Shown: positions 34,974-42,806 of the stretch, in pieces | Position numbering within the stretch: the first letter of the stretch is position 1 | Layout of the letters: each line of letters begins with the position of its first letter | Source of the DNA: an uncultured Rickettsiales bacterium | Lineage (GTDB): Bacteria > Pseudomonadota > Alphaproteobacteria > Rs-D84 | DNA: 42,952 bases | Assembly (NCBI GenBank): GCA_947176385.1 | Contig: CAMWQN010000006.1 | Coordinates: forward strand, 1-42,952 | Direction of reading: 5' to 3' | Made by a program: the position numbers and the translations under genes | Notes under the pieces: generated by a model | The model's input: only the letters and a program-made list of their open reading frames with translations | Database searches by the model: none | Told to the model about the DNA's origin: nothing

Positions 34974-36335
34974 ATGCGTTTAATCGCAGTATCTGTTTTA
35001 TCAGTTTTTGTTGCTGTGCCAGCGTTTGCCAGTGCGCGTCTGCCCGTTGTGAATCTGGGGGCGGCGGGTGTTTCTGCGCGTGCAGCATTTGGTGCAGATG
35101 CGTCAGCATTGTATGGCAGTGCCACCCAAAATACATCTGATTTATATGGCAGTGCCGATTCTGTAAAATCACCTGCTGTAACGGTTGCACCTGTTGAAAA
35201 AAAGAAAATCGCACAGCGTGCTGCGGTCCCAACACCTGTTAAAAAGGTCGAATCTGTTGACGCGGGCGCAAATATAATTGCAGCAAATGGCGAAGTTTTA
35301 ACACCACGTCGCCCCAGTGCAGATTTGTGGGCGCAAAATGATGCGCCATTGCGTATGCCAACAGTATCTGATTTTGCTGTTATTCGTTCTGATGCGCGCC
35401 TGCCCGAAGAAAGTTTGGATGCGACCACGGCATCTGTTGTCGCGCGTGAAAGCATACAAACTGTTGCGACAAATGCAGTAAATAATTCCGCACCAATGGC
35501 AGAAATGGATGCCCAGATTGCGCGCCTGACAGAATTACAACGTCGTGCAGATGAAAGTTTTAAAAATGTAACACCAGACATGGCACCGCGTGTCGCGTCA
35601 ACCGATGTGCCTGCGACAAAAAGTACACGTGCGGTTGTCGGACATGTTCCATCGGCGAACAATACGAAATCTGCGGATGCACCGATTAAATTGTCACGTT
35701 TGGTTGTTCCAACTGACGAAGATGTTGTTGTTCGTGCTGTTGAAAAAACAAAATCGGCACGTGTTGCATCTGTTCGCAATGATATGACGAATTTAAATCC
35801 TGCCGAATTGCGTCAGGCATTTCGTAAAACATTCTTGTCTGAAAATAAACACCTGTCGTCATATTCAATCGATGACAGATTTGATGTTGCCAGTGATATG
35901 ACATCAAATGTCGAAGGTTTTACCGCACGTCGCGATTTGTCTGAAAAGGGCGGTATCCGTCCATTGGAAATCAAGATTCGTTTCCGCAATGATGATTCTG
36001 CATTGTCACGTGATAATTATAATTTGTTGTCTGAATATGCTGGTGTTGTTTTGAATAATCCAACACGTGCTATTCAGGTTTCAATTCCACAAAATGCAAC
36101 TGTAAACAGTGATGACCGTAAACTGGCTGCACGTCGCCTGGCAATCGTAGAACAGGTTTTGCGTGATACTGGTGTGTCAGAACAGCGTATTTTGCCAGTG
36201 TTATCACAACGCAACGAAGATGCATTTGTATTGCGTATAATATCGTTGGACCAATATGAAACAATGACGCAGCAACAGCGTAATATGTTTGGCGATACAG
36301 TCAGCAAAAAGACATATAAAAGCATGGCATGGTAA
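34974..36335 (+). CDS. exported protein with OmpA-like C-terminal domain
   Basis: This 453-residue product has a signal peptide (VPAFA-SA, cleavage near 20). A long disordered Ala/Val/Asp-rich region (20-290) contains two YGSA-type segments. A C-terminal domain (about 325-435) follows the OmpA/MotB pattern: IRFRNDDSALSRDNYNLLSEYAGVV, a short strand, then DDRKLAARRLAIVEQVLRDTGVSEQRI. Such domains bind peptidoglycan and would anchor the envelope. The usual Asp/Arg ligand positions could not be confirmed by eye. GGAAAGGAAA precedes the ATG. Its stop overlaps the ComF-like start by 7 nt. Confidence 0.7.
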   Translation: MRLIAVSVLSVFVAVPAFASARLPVVNLGAAGVSARAAFGADASALYGSATQNTSDLYGSADSVKSPAVTVAPVEKKKIAQRAAVPTPVKKVESVDAGANIIAANGEVLTPRRPSADLWAQNDAPLRMPTVSDFAVIRSDARLPEESLDATTASVVARESIQTVATNAVNNSAPMAEMDAQIARLTELQRRADESFKNVTPDMAPRVASTDVPATKSTRAVVGHVPSANNTKSADAPIKLSRLVVPTDEDVVVRAVEKTKSARVASVRNDMTNLNPAELRQAFRKTFLSENKHLSSYSIDDRFDVASDMTSNVEGFTARRDLSEKGGIRPLEIKIRFRNDDSALSRDNYNLLSEYAGVVLNNPTRAIQVSIPQNATVNSDDRKLAARRLAIVEQVLRDTGVSEQRILPVLSQRNEDAFVLRIISLDQYETMTQQQRNMFGDTVSKKTYKSMAW

Positions 36336-37084
36336 TTGACGTGCACACGTTGTTAAAATTTCTATCTGTAAAACTGCATAATTTCACAGACTTTGTATTC
36401 CCGCCATCATGTCCACTGTGTGGTGAACGTACATCGGTACATGGCGAATTTTGTGCCGAATGTTGGACAATGTTTGATTGGATTGATGGTGCGAAATGTT
36501 CCAAGTGTGGATATCCGTTTTCTTCTGATTGGGATGCAGATCCAAATGTTCTTTGTCCGATATGTGCATCAAACAAGTGTGAATTGGATTTGATTCGCAG
36601 TGCATGTGTCTATGACAACGCGTCGCGCACAGCCGTGTTGCCATTCAAACATTGTGGTCAAATAAAATATGGATATGCGATGTCACGTGCAATGATATGG
36701 GCGCTGCGTGATGCGGATATAAAACCTGATGTTATTATGCCAGTGCCACTGGCGTGGCGGCGCCTGTTCAAACGTGGTTATAATCAGGCGTCTATCTTGG
36801 CGCGTCCGATTGCACGTGCATATGGTGTTCCGATGGATACGTCATCTGTTCACAGAAAGTATCGCCCGGATATGGGACATAAAAACGCACGCGAACGTGC
36901 CAAAAATATACATGGTGTATTTCACGTTGTCGCACCTGACAAAATTCGCGGTAAAAAGATTTTGTTAATTGATGATGTTATGACAACCGGTGCAACATTT
37001 TCAGAACTTCGTCGCGTCTTGATGCTTTCAGGTGCTGCGGCTGTCTATGGTGTTACATTTTGTCGTGTTTCGCGAACTATATAA
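36329..37084 (+). CDS. comF: ComF-family phosphoribosyltransferase-like protein
   Basis: The 251-residue product has an N-terminal double zinc-ribbon with CPLCGE, CAECW, CSKCGYPF and CPICAS (four CxxC pairs, residues about 28-90). A type I phosphoribosyltransferase domain follows: PVPLAWRRLFKRGYNQA, the R-P-x-x-x-H-K-x-A-R-E-R-A-x-N segment and the PRPP loop ILLIDDVMTTGAT. In competent bacteria ComF helps DNA uptake; elsewhere it is linked to DNA metabolism. It overlaps the preceding gene and is translationally coupled to it. No other competence genes lie in the window. Confidence 0.93.
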   Translation: MVIDVHTLLKFLSVKLHNFTDFVFPPSCPLCGERTSVHGEFCAECWTMFDWIDGAKCSKCGYPFSSDWDADPNVLCPICASNKCELDLIRSACVYDNASRTAVLPFKHCGQIKYGYAMSRAMIWALRDADIKPDVIMPVPLAWRRLFKRGYNQASILARPIARAYGVPMDTSSVHRKYRPDMGHKNARERAKNIHGVFHVVAPDKIRGKKILLIDDVMTTGATFSELRRVLMLSGAAAVYGVTFCRVSRTI

Positions 37085-37085
37085 A

Positions 37086-37112
37086 AAATCCCCCAATGGG
37101 GGGATTTTCTTA
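37086..37112. terminator. terminator
   Basis: AAATCCCCC-AATG-GGGGGATTTT followed by CTTATTT. It may serve the ComF gene and the convergent gene. Confidence 0.88.
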
Positions 37113-37529
37113 TTTAACGTGTACAGATTTATTTAATAACATAAAGCGTGCGCGTTCTTCGTCCCACATTTTTGACACAGCGACCTGCAAGAAGTGTTCA
37201 GATACTGGGCGACGTGTGGACTGTGGTGCGCCATGTGCAATGTTATGTGCTTTTCTGAAACATGCGGTTACAATATCTTCTAAATCATAGTGATGTTTAG
37301 AAATATGTGCATATTTGCTGGTTGGCATTTTGCCTTCTGTAACAGTCTGGTCATTCGCAGTGTGTACAAAATAGTTTTTGTATTTCCAGTTGTAGTGTAC
37401 ACTTAACAGTGGCTGGTTAGATTTGTTTAAAACAATGTATGTTGTAAATCCGTTTATATCGTTTTCACGTACGATAACATTGTTGTTTTGTATTGTGTTC
37501 AGAATTACATATTTCATTGCTGCATGCAT
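37110..37529 (-). CDS. hypothetical protein, 139 aa
   Basis: I do not recognise this protein. Its start is firm: AAAGGAG with a 6-nt gap to ATG 37529. The N-terminal half is strand-rich (MKYVILNTIQNNNVIVREND) and the C-terminal half is helical with many basic residues and His (SKYAHISKHHYDLEDIVTACFRKAHNIAHG). No signal peptide or membrane helix is visible. It has a near-consensus promoter (TTGACA, 16 nt, TATAAT), overlapping the promoter of the divergent DUF2147 gene. Confidence 0.75.
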   Translation of the reverse strand: MHAAMKYVILNTIQNNNVIVRENDINGFTTYIVLNKSNQPLLSVHYNWKYKNYFVHTANDQTVTEGKMPTSKYAHISKHHYDLEDIVTACFRKAHNIAHGAPQSTRRPVSEHFLQVAVSKMWDEERARFMLLNKSVHVK

Positions 37530-37569
37530 AATGCGCTCCTTTGATTTTGATATAGATTTTTGTGTTCGA

Positions 37570-37604
37570 ATTATATTACAAAGATAAAGTTTGTCAAATA
37601 TAAT
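37570..37604. promoter_or_regulatory. overlapping divergent promoters
   Basis: Minus strand: TTGACA (37592-37597), 16-nt spacer, TATAAT (37570-37575), for the 139-aa gene. Plus strand: TTACAA (37576-37581), 17-nt spacer, TATAAT (37599-37604), for the DUF2147 gene. The hexamers interleave, so the two should exclude each other. Confidence 0.75.
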
Positions 37605-37682
37605 GTGCCAGTGGATATGTATGCTTGAATTTCGTTTTTTATCTGCTAGGATTGTTAGAAGTTTTAACCAGGGGATTGTGAT

Positions 37683-38189
37683 ATGAAAATAAAGAATTTC
37701 TTTGTGTTTATGGCGGTATCGTTATGTGGGCTGTCTGCACATGCATTGCCGTTGACGGGACTGTATCAAACAATTGATGATGCAACAAATCAGCCCAAGG
37801 CGATTGTTGTCCTGTATGAATACGCTGATGGTGATGATACAGAATTGGCAGGACGTATTGTTGCGACATATAATGCGGATGGTACTATAAAGGATGTGTG
37901 GGGCGCGCCTGAATCACAATCATCAAAATTTGTTGGCATGGATATTATCCGTGGTATGGAATGGGATGCAGATGACAATCGTTATGAAGACGGAAAAATA
38001 ACCGATCCACAAAGCGGCAAGGTTTATTCTTCTGTTATCTGGCAAGATGTGCCTGGTAAATTGAATGTTCGGGGTAAAATTGGACCGTTTGGTCGTACCC
38101 AGGTATGGAATGTGTTAAATGGCAATGACGTACCAAAAGATTTAAAGAATTTAAATACATCAAACTGGAAACCACAAATCAAGAAGTAA
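37683..38189 (+). CDS. exported DUF2147-family protein
   Basis: The 168-residue product has a signal peptide (LSAHA-LP, cleavage near 21). The mature part matches the DUF2147 layout: PLTGLYQTIDD near the start, KAIVVLYEYADG, a middle IIRGMEWDADDNRYEDGKITDPQSGKVYSS segment, then LNVRGKIGPFGRTQVWNVL. These small periplasmic or outer-membrane-linked proteins have no settled biochemical role. AGGGGA precedes the ATG. valS starts 5 nt after the stop, so it may be read from the same promoter. Confidence 0.85.
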   Translation: MKIKNFFVFMAVSLCGLSAHALPLTGLYQTIDDATNQPKAIVVLYEYADGDDTELAGRIVATYNADGTIKDVWGAPESQSSKFVGMDIIRGMEWDADDNRYEDGKITDPQSGKVYSSVIWQDVPGKLNVRGKIGPFGRTQVWNVLNGNDVPKDLKNLNTSNWKPQIKK

Positions 38190-38193
38190 TAAA

Positions 38194-40596
38194 ATGAATA
38201 TTGAACTGGGTAAAAATATAAATCCACGCGAAATTGAAACCAGAATCCAGGAATTCTGGGATAAAAACCATTTTTGGGATAATGATGTAAAATCGGGCGC
38301 GGAACCATTCTGTGTTATGATGCCGCCACCCAATGTCACAGGTAATCTGCATATGGGGCATGCGTTGGATAATGTTTTGACCGATATTATGTGTCGGTAT
38401 AAACGTATGTGTGGTTATGATGTTTTGTGGCAACCTGGGACAGACCATGCGTCAATTGCGATGCAGTTAATGGTGGAACGTGATTTGTCTAAGCGTGGAA
38501 TAAATCCCCGCAGTCTGACCAAAGAACAATTATTAGACGCAGCCTGGGAATACAAAGCGGACAAGGGCGGTCAGATTATAAATCAGTTGCATGCACTGGG
38601 GACAACGCCGGTGTGGCATCGTCAGCGGTTTACGATGGATGACGGATTATCCCGTGCGGTTACAAAACTGTTTGTTAAAATGTATAACGAAGGCTTGATA
38701 TACAAGGCGCGTCGTCTGGTAAACTGGTGTCCAAAGCAACAGACGTCTATTTCAGATTTGGAAGTAGATGTCCGCGAAGAACATGGGAAATTCTATTACT
38801 TTAAGTATCCATTAAAAGATGGTGGATTTATTGAAATTGCAACCACACGTCCTGAAACATTATTTGGTGACCAGGCGATTGCAATCCATCCTGAAAATGA
38901 AAAATTAAAGCATTTGATTGGCAAAACAGCAATCATCCCATTAACAGATATTGAAATCCCTGTTATTGCTGATGTGCACGCTGACCCGGAAAAGGGTACA
39001 GGTGCTGTAAAAATTACGCCTGCTCATGACAAGGATGACTGGGCAGTTGGACTGCGTCATAATTTGACACCTGTATGCGTTTTAACAAATGATGCCAAGA
39101 TGTTGGATATTGATATTGTTCCTGAAAAATATCGTGGCATGGACAGATTTGTTGCCCGCAAAGAAATCATGGCTGATATCGAAGCGGCTGGTCTGTTAAT
39201 AAAAATCGAAGACAAGGTTATTCCAACGCCATATTCTGAACGTGGAAATGTTGTTGTTGAATACATGGTTCGCGATGAATGGTTTGTTGATGCGAAAAAA
39301 TTGGCTGCACCGGCAATCGCCGCGGTCGAGGCGGGCAAAATAAAATTCATGCCAGAACATCGTTATAATCTGTTTATGGCATGGATGAAAGATATTCATG
39401 AATGGTCAATTTCACGTCAGTTGTGGTGGGGACATCAGATTCCAGCGTGGTATGACGCAGATGGTAATATATACGTTGCTGAATCCGAAGAAGAAGCAGT
39501 AAAACAATCTGGTGGCAAAGAATTAACACGTGACACGTCATGTTTGGATACGTGGTTTTCGTCTGGCATGTGGCCATTTTCAACATTGGGCTGGCCAGAA
39601 AATACAGCGGAACTGAAAAAATATTATCCAACCAGTTTGTTGTACACCGGCGCAGATATTATATTCTTTTGGGTTTCGCGTATGATAATGATGGGTATGT
39701 ATGTGATGGGTGATGTTCCATTCCATACAGTTAATTTCCATGGACTGGTACGTGATTCCAAGGGTCAGAAAATGTCCAAGACCAAGGGTAACGGCACAGA
39801 CCCATTGACCGTGGTTGACAAGTTTGGTGTTGATGCATTGCGTTATTGGGTTGCAACCGCACCAATTGGAACAGACATTCGTTATAGCGATGACGAGGTT
39901 AAACGTGGTTCCAAATTGCTGACAAAATTGTGGAATGCATCAAAATATACTTTGATGAATTTAACAGATTTTGAACCCCAGACTGCTGAATTTGTGCCTG
40001 TGTCTGACCGCTTTATCGAAGACCGCTGGGTGTTAAACGAATTGAATCATGCAGTTGCAGAGGTTCGTCGCAACCTGGATAAATTTGATAACTATAACGC
40101 ACGCAGTGCAATAGACGCATTCTTTTATGATGTGTTCTGCGATCAGTATTTGGAATTTATCAAAGACCGTTTCTGGTCACCTGAAAAATATAGTTCAGAA
40201 TCAAAACTGGCAGCACAGTGGACATTGTATACGGTTCTGCGTGCAATCATCGGATTGTATGCACCATTTATACCGTTCTTGACCGAAGAATTGTGGCAGA
40301 AGATTTATCAAGACGCCGAAGGTGGTGAAACCCTGCATCTGACAAAATATCCAGAATTTATGCCAGAATATGAAACAAATGTTGATGATATGCAGATTGC
40401 ACTGGACATATTAAAAACTGTCCGTGGTCTGCGTACGGAACGCAAGATTGGTAATGGTGCAAAACTGGAATCATTGACAATACCACACACAACACCTGCT
40501 AGCCTGCATGGGGTTATAAAGTCTGCCGCGCGTGCAAATGAAATTGTTTTGGGCGATGATGTTGACTTTGTTGTTTTACAAAATCCAGGGGCGTAA
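38194..40596 (+). CDS. valS: valyl-tRNA synthetase, C-terminally short
   Basis: This class I synthetase charges tRNA-Val. The 800-residue product has PPPNVTGNLHMGHALDN with HMGH at 53-56, the editing domain (ATTRPETLFGDQAIA, DWAVG), FSSGMWPFSTLGWP and the signature KMSKTKGN (526-533). The family motif GTDHAGIATQ reads GTDHASIAMQ here, and KMSKS reads KMSKT. It ends soon after the anticodon-binding domain. The usual C-terminal coiled-coil arm of about 60-100 residues is missing (family norm about 880-950). No SD is visible; it begins 4 nt after the DUF2147 stop. Confidence 0.96.
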   Translation: MNIELGKNINPREIETRIQEFWDKNHFWDNDVKSGAEPFCVMMPPPNVTGNLHMGHALDNVLTDIMCRYKRMCGYDVLWQPGTDHASIAMQLMVERDLSKRGINPRSLTKEQLLDAAWEYKADKGGQIINQLHALGTTPVWHRQRFTMDDGLSRAVTKLFVKMYNEGLIYKARRLVNWCPKQQTSISDLEVDVREEHGKFYYFKYPLKDGGFIEIATTRPETLFGDQAIAIHPENEKLKHLIGKTAIIPLTDIEIPVIADVHADPEKGTGAVKITPAHDKDDWAVGLRHNLTPVCVLTNDAKMLDIDIVPEKYRGMDRFVARKEIMADIEAAGLLIKIEDKVIPTPYSERGNVVVEYMVRDEWFVDAKKLAAPAIAAVEAGKIKFMPEHRYNLFMAWMKDIHEWSISRQLWWGHQIPAWYDADGNIYVAESEEEAVKQSGGKELTRDTSCLDTWFSSGMWPFSTLGWPENTAELKKYYPTSLLYTGADIIFFWVSRMIMMGMYVMGDVPFHTVNFHGLVRDSKGQKMSKTKGNGTDPLTVVDKFGVDALRYWVATAPIGTDIRYSDDEVKRGSKLLTKLWNASKYTLMNLTDFEPQTAEFVPVSDRFIEDRWVLNELNHAVAEVRRNLDKFDNYNARSAIDAFFYDVFCDQYLEFIKDRFWSPEKYSSESKLAAQWTLYTVLRAIIGLYAPFIPFLTEELWQKIYQDAEGGETLHLTKYPEFMPEYETNVDDMQIALDILKTVRGLRTERKIGNGAKLESLTIPHTTPASLHGVIKSAARANEIVLGDDVDFVVLQNPGA

Positions 40597-40598
40597 CC

Positions 40599-41333
40599 AT
40601 GTCTAGCAAATTGATTGAACCACGCATGTTGCAGGCATATCAATGTGACAGATTTGGTAATATGCGTCCGCTTATCCTGATGAATGAATTACAGGGTATG
40701 GGTGACAGGCATGCGGAAAAATTGGGTGTCGGTTACCAGTATTGCGAAGCGCACGGTATCGCATGGGTTGTGACGCATTATTTGGTTGATATTATTGAAA
40801 TGCCAACCGAACGCGAAGAATTTCAAATCATCACATGGCCGTCAATGTCTGATAATTTGCGTGCGATGCGTGATTTTGAAATTCGTTCTACGGATGGTCG
40901 TCTGATGGTACGTGCGACATCGCAGTGGATTTTGATTGATTTAAATACACGCCGTCCGGCGCGATTGACAGAACATTTACCAGAATTTGAAAATGTGCCT
41001 GAACGTGCCTGGGACAGAACATTTGATAGATTCCCAGAATTTGATGCGACACAAACGCATGTTATGAAGTGTCGATTTGATGATATTGATGTAAATCAGC
41101 ATATAAATAACGCGGTATATGCAGTATGGGCAACTGAAAGTGTTGGATATGAATATCGCAGTCAGCATCAATTAAGACGTATAGAGTTGAACTTTAAAAA
41201 AGAAATCAAACCCGACACGCCCCAGGTTGAAATCGATGTTGCGATTGATGGATTGACATCCCGTCATCGCATTCGCACGGGTGATGTTGAACATGCAATC
41301 GTTATTTGCGAATGGGAAGATTTAAAGGGATAA
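40599..41333 (+). CDS. acyl-ACP thioesterase (FatA/FatB-type)
   Basis: This enzyme releases fatty acids from acyl-ACP. The 244-residue product is a double hot-dog protein. The first half has MNELQGMGDRHAEKLGVGY and the AWVVTHYLVDI strand. The second half has DIDVNQHINNAVYAVWATES, matching the family's D-x-N-x-H-x-N-N-x-x-Y catalytic stretch. Length is typical for bacterial acyl-ACP thioesterases (about 245). It starts 2 nt after the valS stop, so it is probably cotranscribed. This family is common in Firmicutes and Bacteroidetes and rare in alphaproteobacteria, so transfer is possible. A terminator follows. Confidence 0.88.
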   Translation: MSSKLIEPRMLQAYQCDRFGNMRPLILMNELQGMGDRHAEKLGVGYQYCEAHGIAWVVTHYLVDIIEMPTEREEFQIITWPSMSDNLRAMRDFEIRSTDGRLMVRATSQWILIDLNTRRPARLTEHLPEFENVPERAWDRTFDRFPEFDATQTHVMKCRFDDIDVNQHINNAVYAVWATESVGYEYRSQHQLRRIELNFKKEIKPDTPQVEIDVAIDGLTSRHRIRTGDVEHAIVICEWEDLKG

Positions 41334-41336
41334 AAA

Positions 41337-41370
41337 TTCAGCAGTTTAAACTGCTGAATTTTTTTTTATG
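41337..41370 (+). terminator. terminator after thioesterase gene
   Basis: AATTCAGCAG-TTTAAA-CTGCTGAATT followed by eight or more T. Confidence 0.93.
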
Positions 41371-41407
41371 GTTATAAACTTACAAATTATGTTAATATAG
41401 TTTTGAT

Positions 41408-41577
41408 GTCAGGTGTTCTGGCGTTGAGCTTAACAACTCTTTCCGATGTGTCCATGTATATGGGCAAATTCTCCAACCATGGGTTGGGGTGCTGTGAATA
41501 TATTGAATAAACGGCGCAATTCATCGGATTGTTGTTAAACTCCAACCACTTGAAAAATTTTTTTCGGTGGTTTTTTT
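41408..41577 (+). ncRNA. novel structured RNA, copy 2 (candidate riboswitch/attenuator)
   Basis: Same architecture as copy 1. Hairpin GTCAG/CTGGC (41408-41422) with a GTGTT loop; 7-nt linker; outer stem TTAACAAC (41430-41437) with GTTGTTAA (41531-41538); inner stem CCGATG (41443-41448) with CATCGG (41522-41527). Inside lie an extra hairpin TGTCCAT/ATGGGCA (41449-41466), hairpin CTCCAACC/GGTTGGGG (41471-41489), 1 nt, then hairpin GCTGT/ACGGC (41491-41515). Second CTCCAACC (41540-41547) overlaps the terminator AACCAC/GTGGTT plus T-run. The closing stems differ in sequence from copy 1 but stay paired. The surface-protein gene begins 20 nt later. A -10-like AATATAGT lies before it, without a clear -35. 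Confidence 0.8.
41544..41577 (+). terminator. terminator of structured RNA copy 2
   Basis: AACCAC (41544-41549), loop, GTGGTT (41567-41572), followed by further T. Four stem bases are shared with the second CTCCAACC. Confidence 0.8.
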
Positions 41578-41597
41578 GTTTGCTTATGGGGGGTGGA

Positions 41598-42779
41598 ATG
41601 TGTCTGAAACTTATTTGTTTATTTTGTTTGATTTTCATGGCGCCTGCATATGCAGTTACATGCAATATGGGGTATTATAATGATGGTGAACAATGTATTG
41701 AATGCGAGGCTGGATATTTTTGTGCATCCGGTGTGCGCACCGCGTGTTCGGATGTGACAAATAATTTGTATCCATATTCTGAACCTGGGGCATATGATGT
41801 TGTGTGGTGTTACCAGATAACAACGCCCGGTAAATATGTTGCCAGTTCGCACGGCGGTATGATTGATTGTGATACCGAACAGTTTTGTCCGGGTAATGTA
41901 CGCGTATATTATGGATTGCCAGACGGATATAAAATGACAAAATATACAACAATTAATAACGACCACAAAATACGACCGAATAATTTTAACGGTGTAAATA
42001 CAGGCATTGTGTTCGACGAATCCGATGCGATTGATTTTGCATTTTCGACAACAGACAAAGCAGATGACAGAATTTTGTTCGTTACAGCGTATAATGCCGC
42101 CGGTAATGTTGCCAAATATGCATACATAGCGTCACAAGGTGGTGATATGTATGCAACGCCAGAACTTAATGCGACACTTTTTCCGGTGTACAGCAGGGCG
42201 GAAATCGGTGATGGGACACTCAAAAGTGTTCGTGCGGAATATTCTAATTTTGTATCAAATTCGATTTACTTTGGCAGTTGGGTGGATCCGGAATGGTCGC
42301 GAACAATCGATTGGTATGGGTTCAGGGTTTTAAAATCGGATTCTGTTTTACGGAATTTAATTCCATGCCTGCGTGAATCAGATGGCAAGGTTGGCTTTTA
42401 TGATACTGTGGGTAATGAATTTTATACAAATCATATGGCTGGGACGCTGGATTTTACCGCCGGTGATGTGATAGATAAATATGCTTGTCCCCATGGAATG
42501 TATTATGGCGGGCGTGGGATTTGTTATAATTGCCCGGCGGGATTGGTGGTCCCTGATATAATGACAGGCGTGCAGAGTGTGGCGGATTGTGGTCGCGTGA
42601 TGCGTTTTGGAAATCATAAATTGTATCTGCGCAGTGCGCAGCGAACCTATCCCTGTTTTGCGGTACAGATTGGCGACTATGTTTTATATGGTGATATGAC
42701 ACTTGATAAATGTGGGCTTTTGCGCACTAATTATCAAGGGGATGTTTATTCGATTTGTAATATTGATATAGATGATTAA
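41598..42779 (+). CDS. exported Cys-rich surface protein with EGF-like modules
   Basis: I choose ATG 41598, with purine-rich GGGGGGTGGA directly upstream; ATG 41586 is possible. The listed start lies inside the RNA. The signal peptide ends in PAYA-V. Cys-rich modules of the GCC2/GCC3 type open (CNMGYYNDGEQCIECEAGYFC) and close (CPHGMYYGGRGICYNCPAG) the protein. Between them a region with IYFGSWVDP, VLRNLIPCLRESDGKVGFYDTVGNEFYTN resembles the LamG-like segments of gut-bacterial surface proteins. It has about 393 residues. A surface adhesin or fibre-like role is inference. It lies 20 nt after the terminator of structured RNA copy 2. Confidence 0.75.
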   Translation: MCLKLICLFCLIFMAPAYAVTCNMGYYNDGEQCIECEAGYFCASGVRTACSDVTNNLYPYSEPGAYDVVWCYQITTPGKYVASSHGGMIDCDTEQFCPGNVRVYYGLPDGYKMTKYTTINNDHKIRPNNFNGVNTGIVFDESDAIDFAFSTTDKADDRILFVTAYNAAGNVAKYAYIASQGGDMYATPELNATLFPVYSRAEIGDGTLKSVRAEYSNFVSNSIYFGSWVDPEWSRTIDWYGFRVLKSDSVLRNLIPCLRESDGKVGFYDTVGNEFYTNHMAGTLDFTAGDVIDKYACPHGMYYGGRGICYNCPAGLVVPDIMTGVQSVADCGRVMRFGNHKLYLRSAQRTYPCFAVQIGDYVLYGDMTLDKCGLLRTNYQGDVYSICNIDIDD

Positions 42780-42782
42780 AAA

Positions 42783-42806
42783 AAACCGCCAATTGGCGGT
42801 TTTTTC
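42783..42806. terminator. bidirectional terminator
   Basis: AAAACCGCC-AATT-GGCGGTTTTTTC. It serves the surface protein and the convergent rpmH. Confidence 0.9.

Noticed and set aside
34762-35779. Minus-strand ORFs opposite murG and the OmpA-like gene
   Set aside because: Shadow frames; the plus-strand genes have RBSs, a signal peptide and conserved domains.
41529-41597. Upstream start of the surface protein
   Set aside because: It lies inside the structured RNA and its terminator; the signal peptide begins at 41598.
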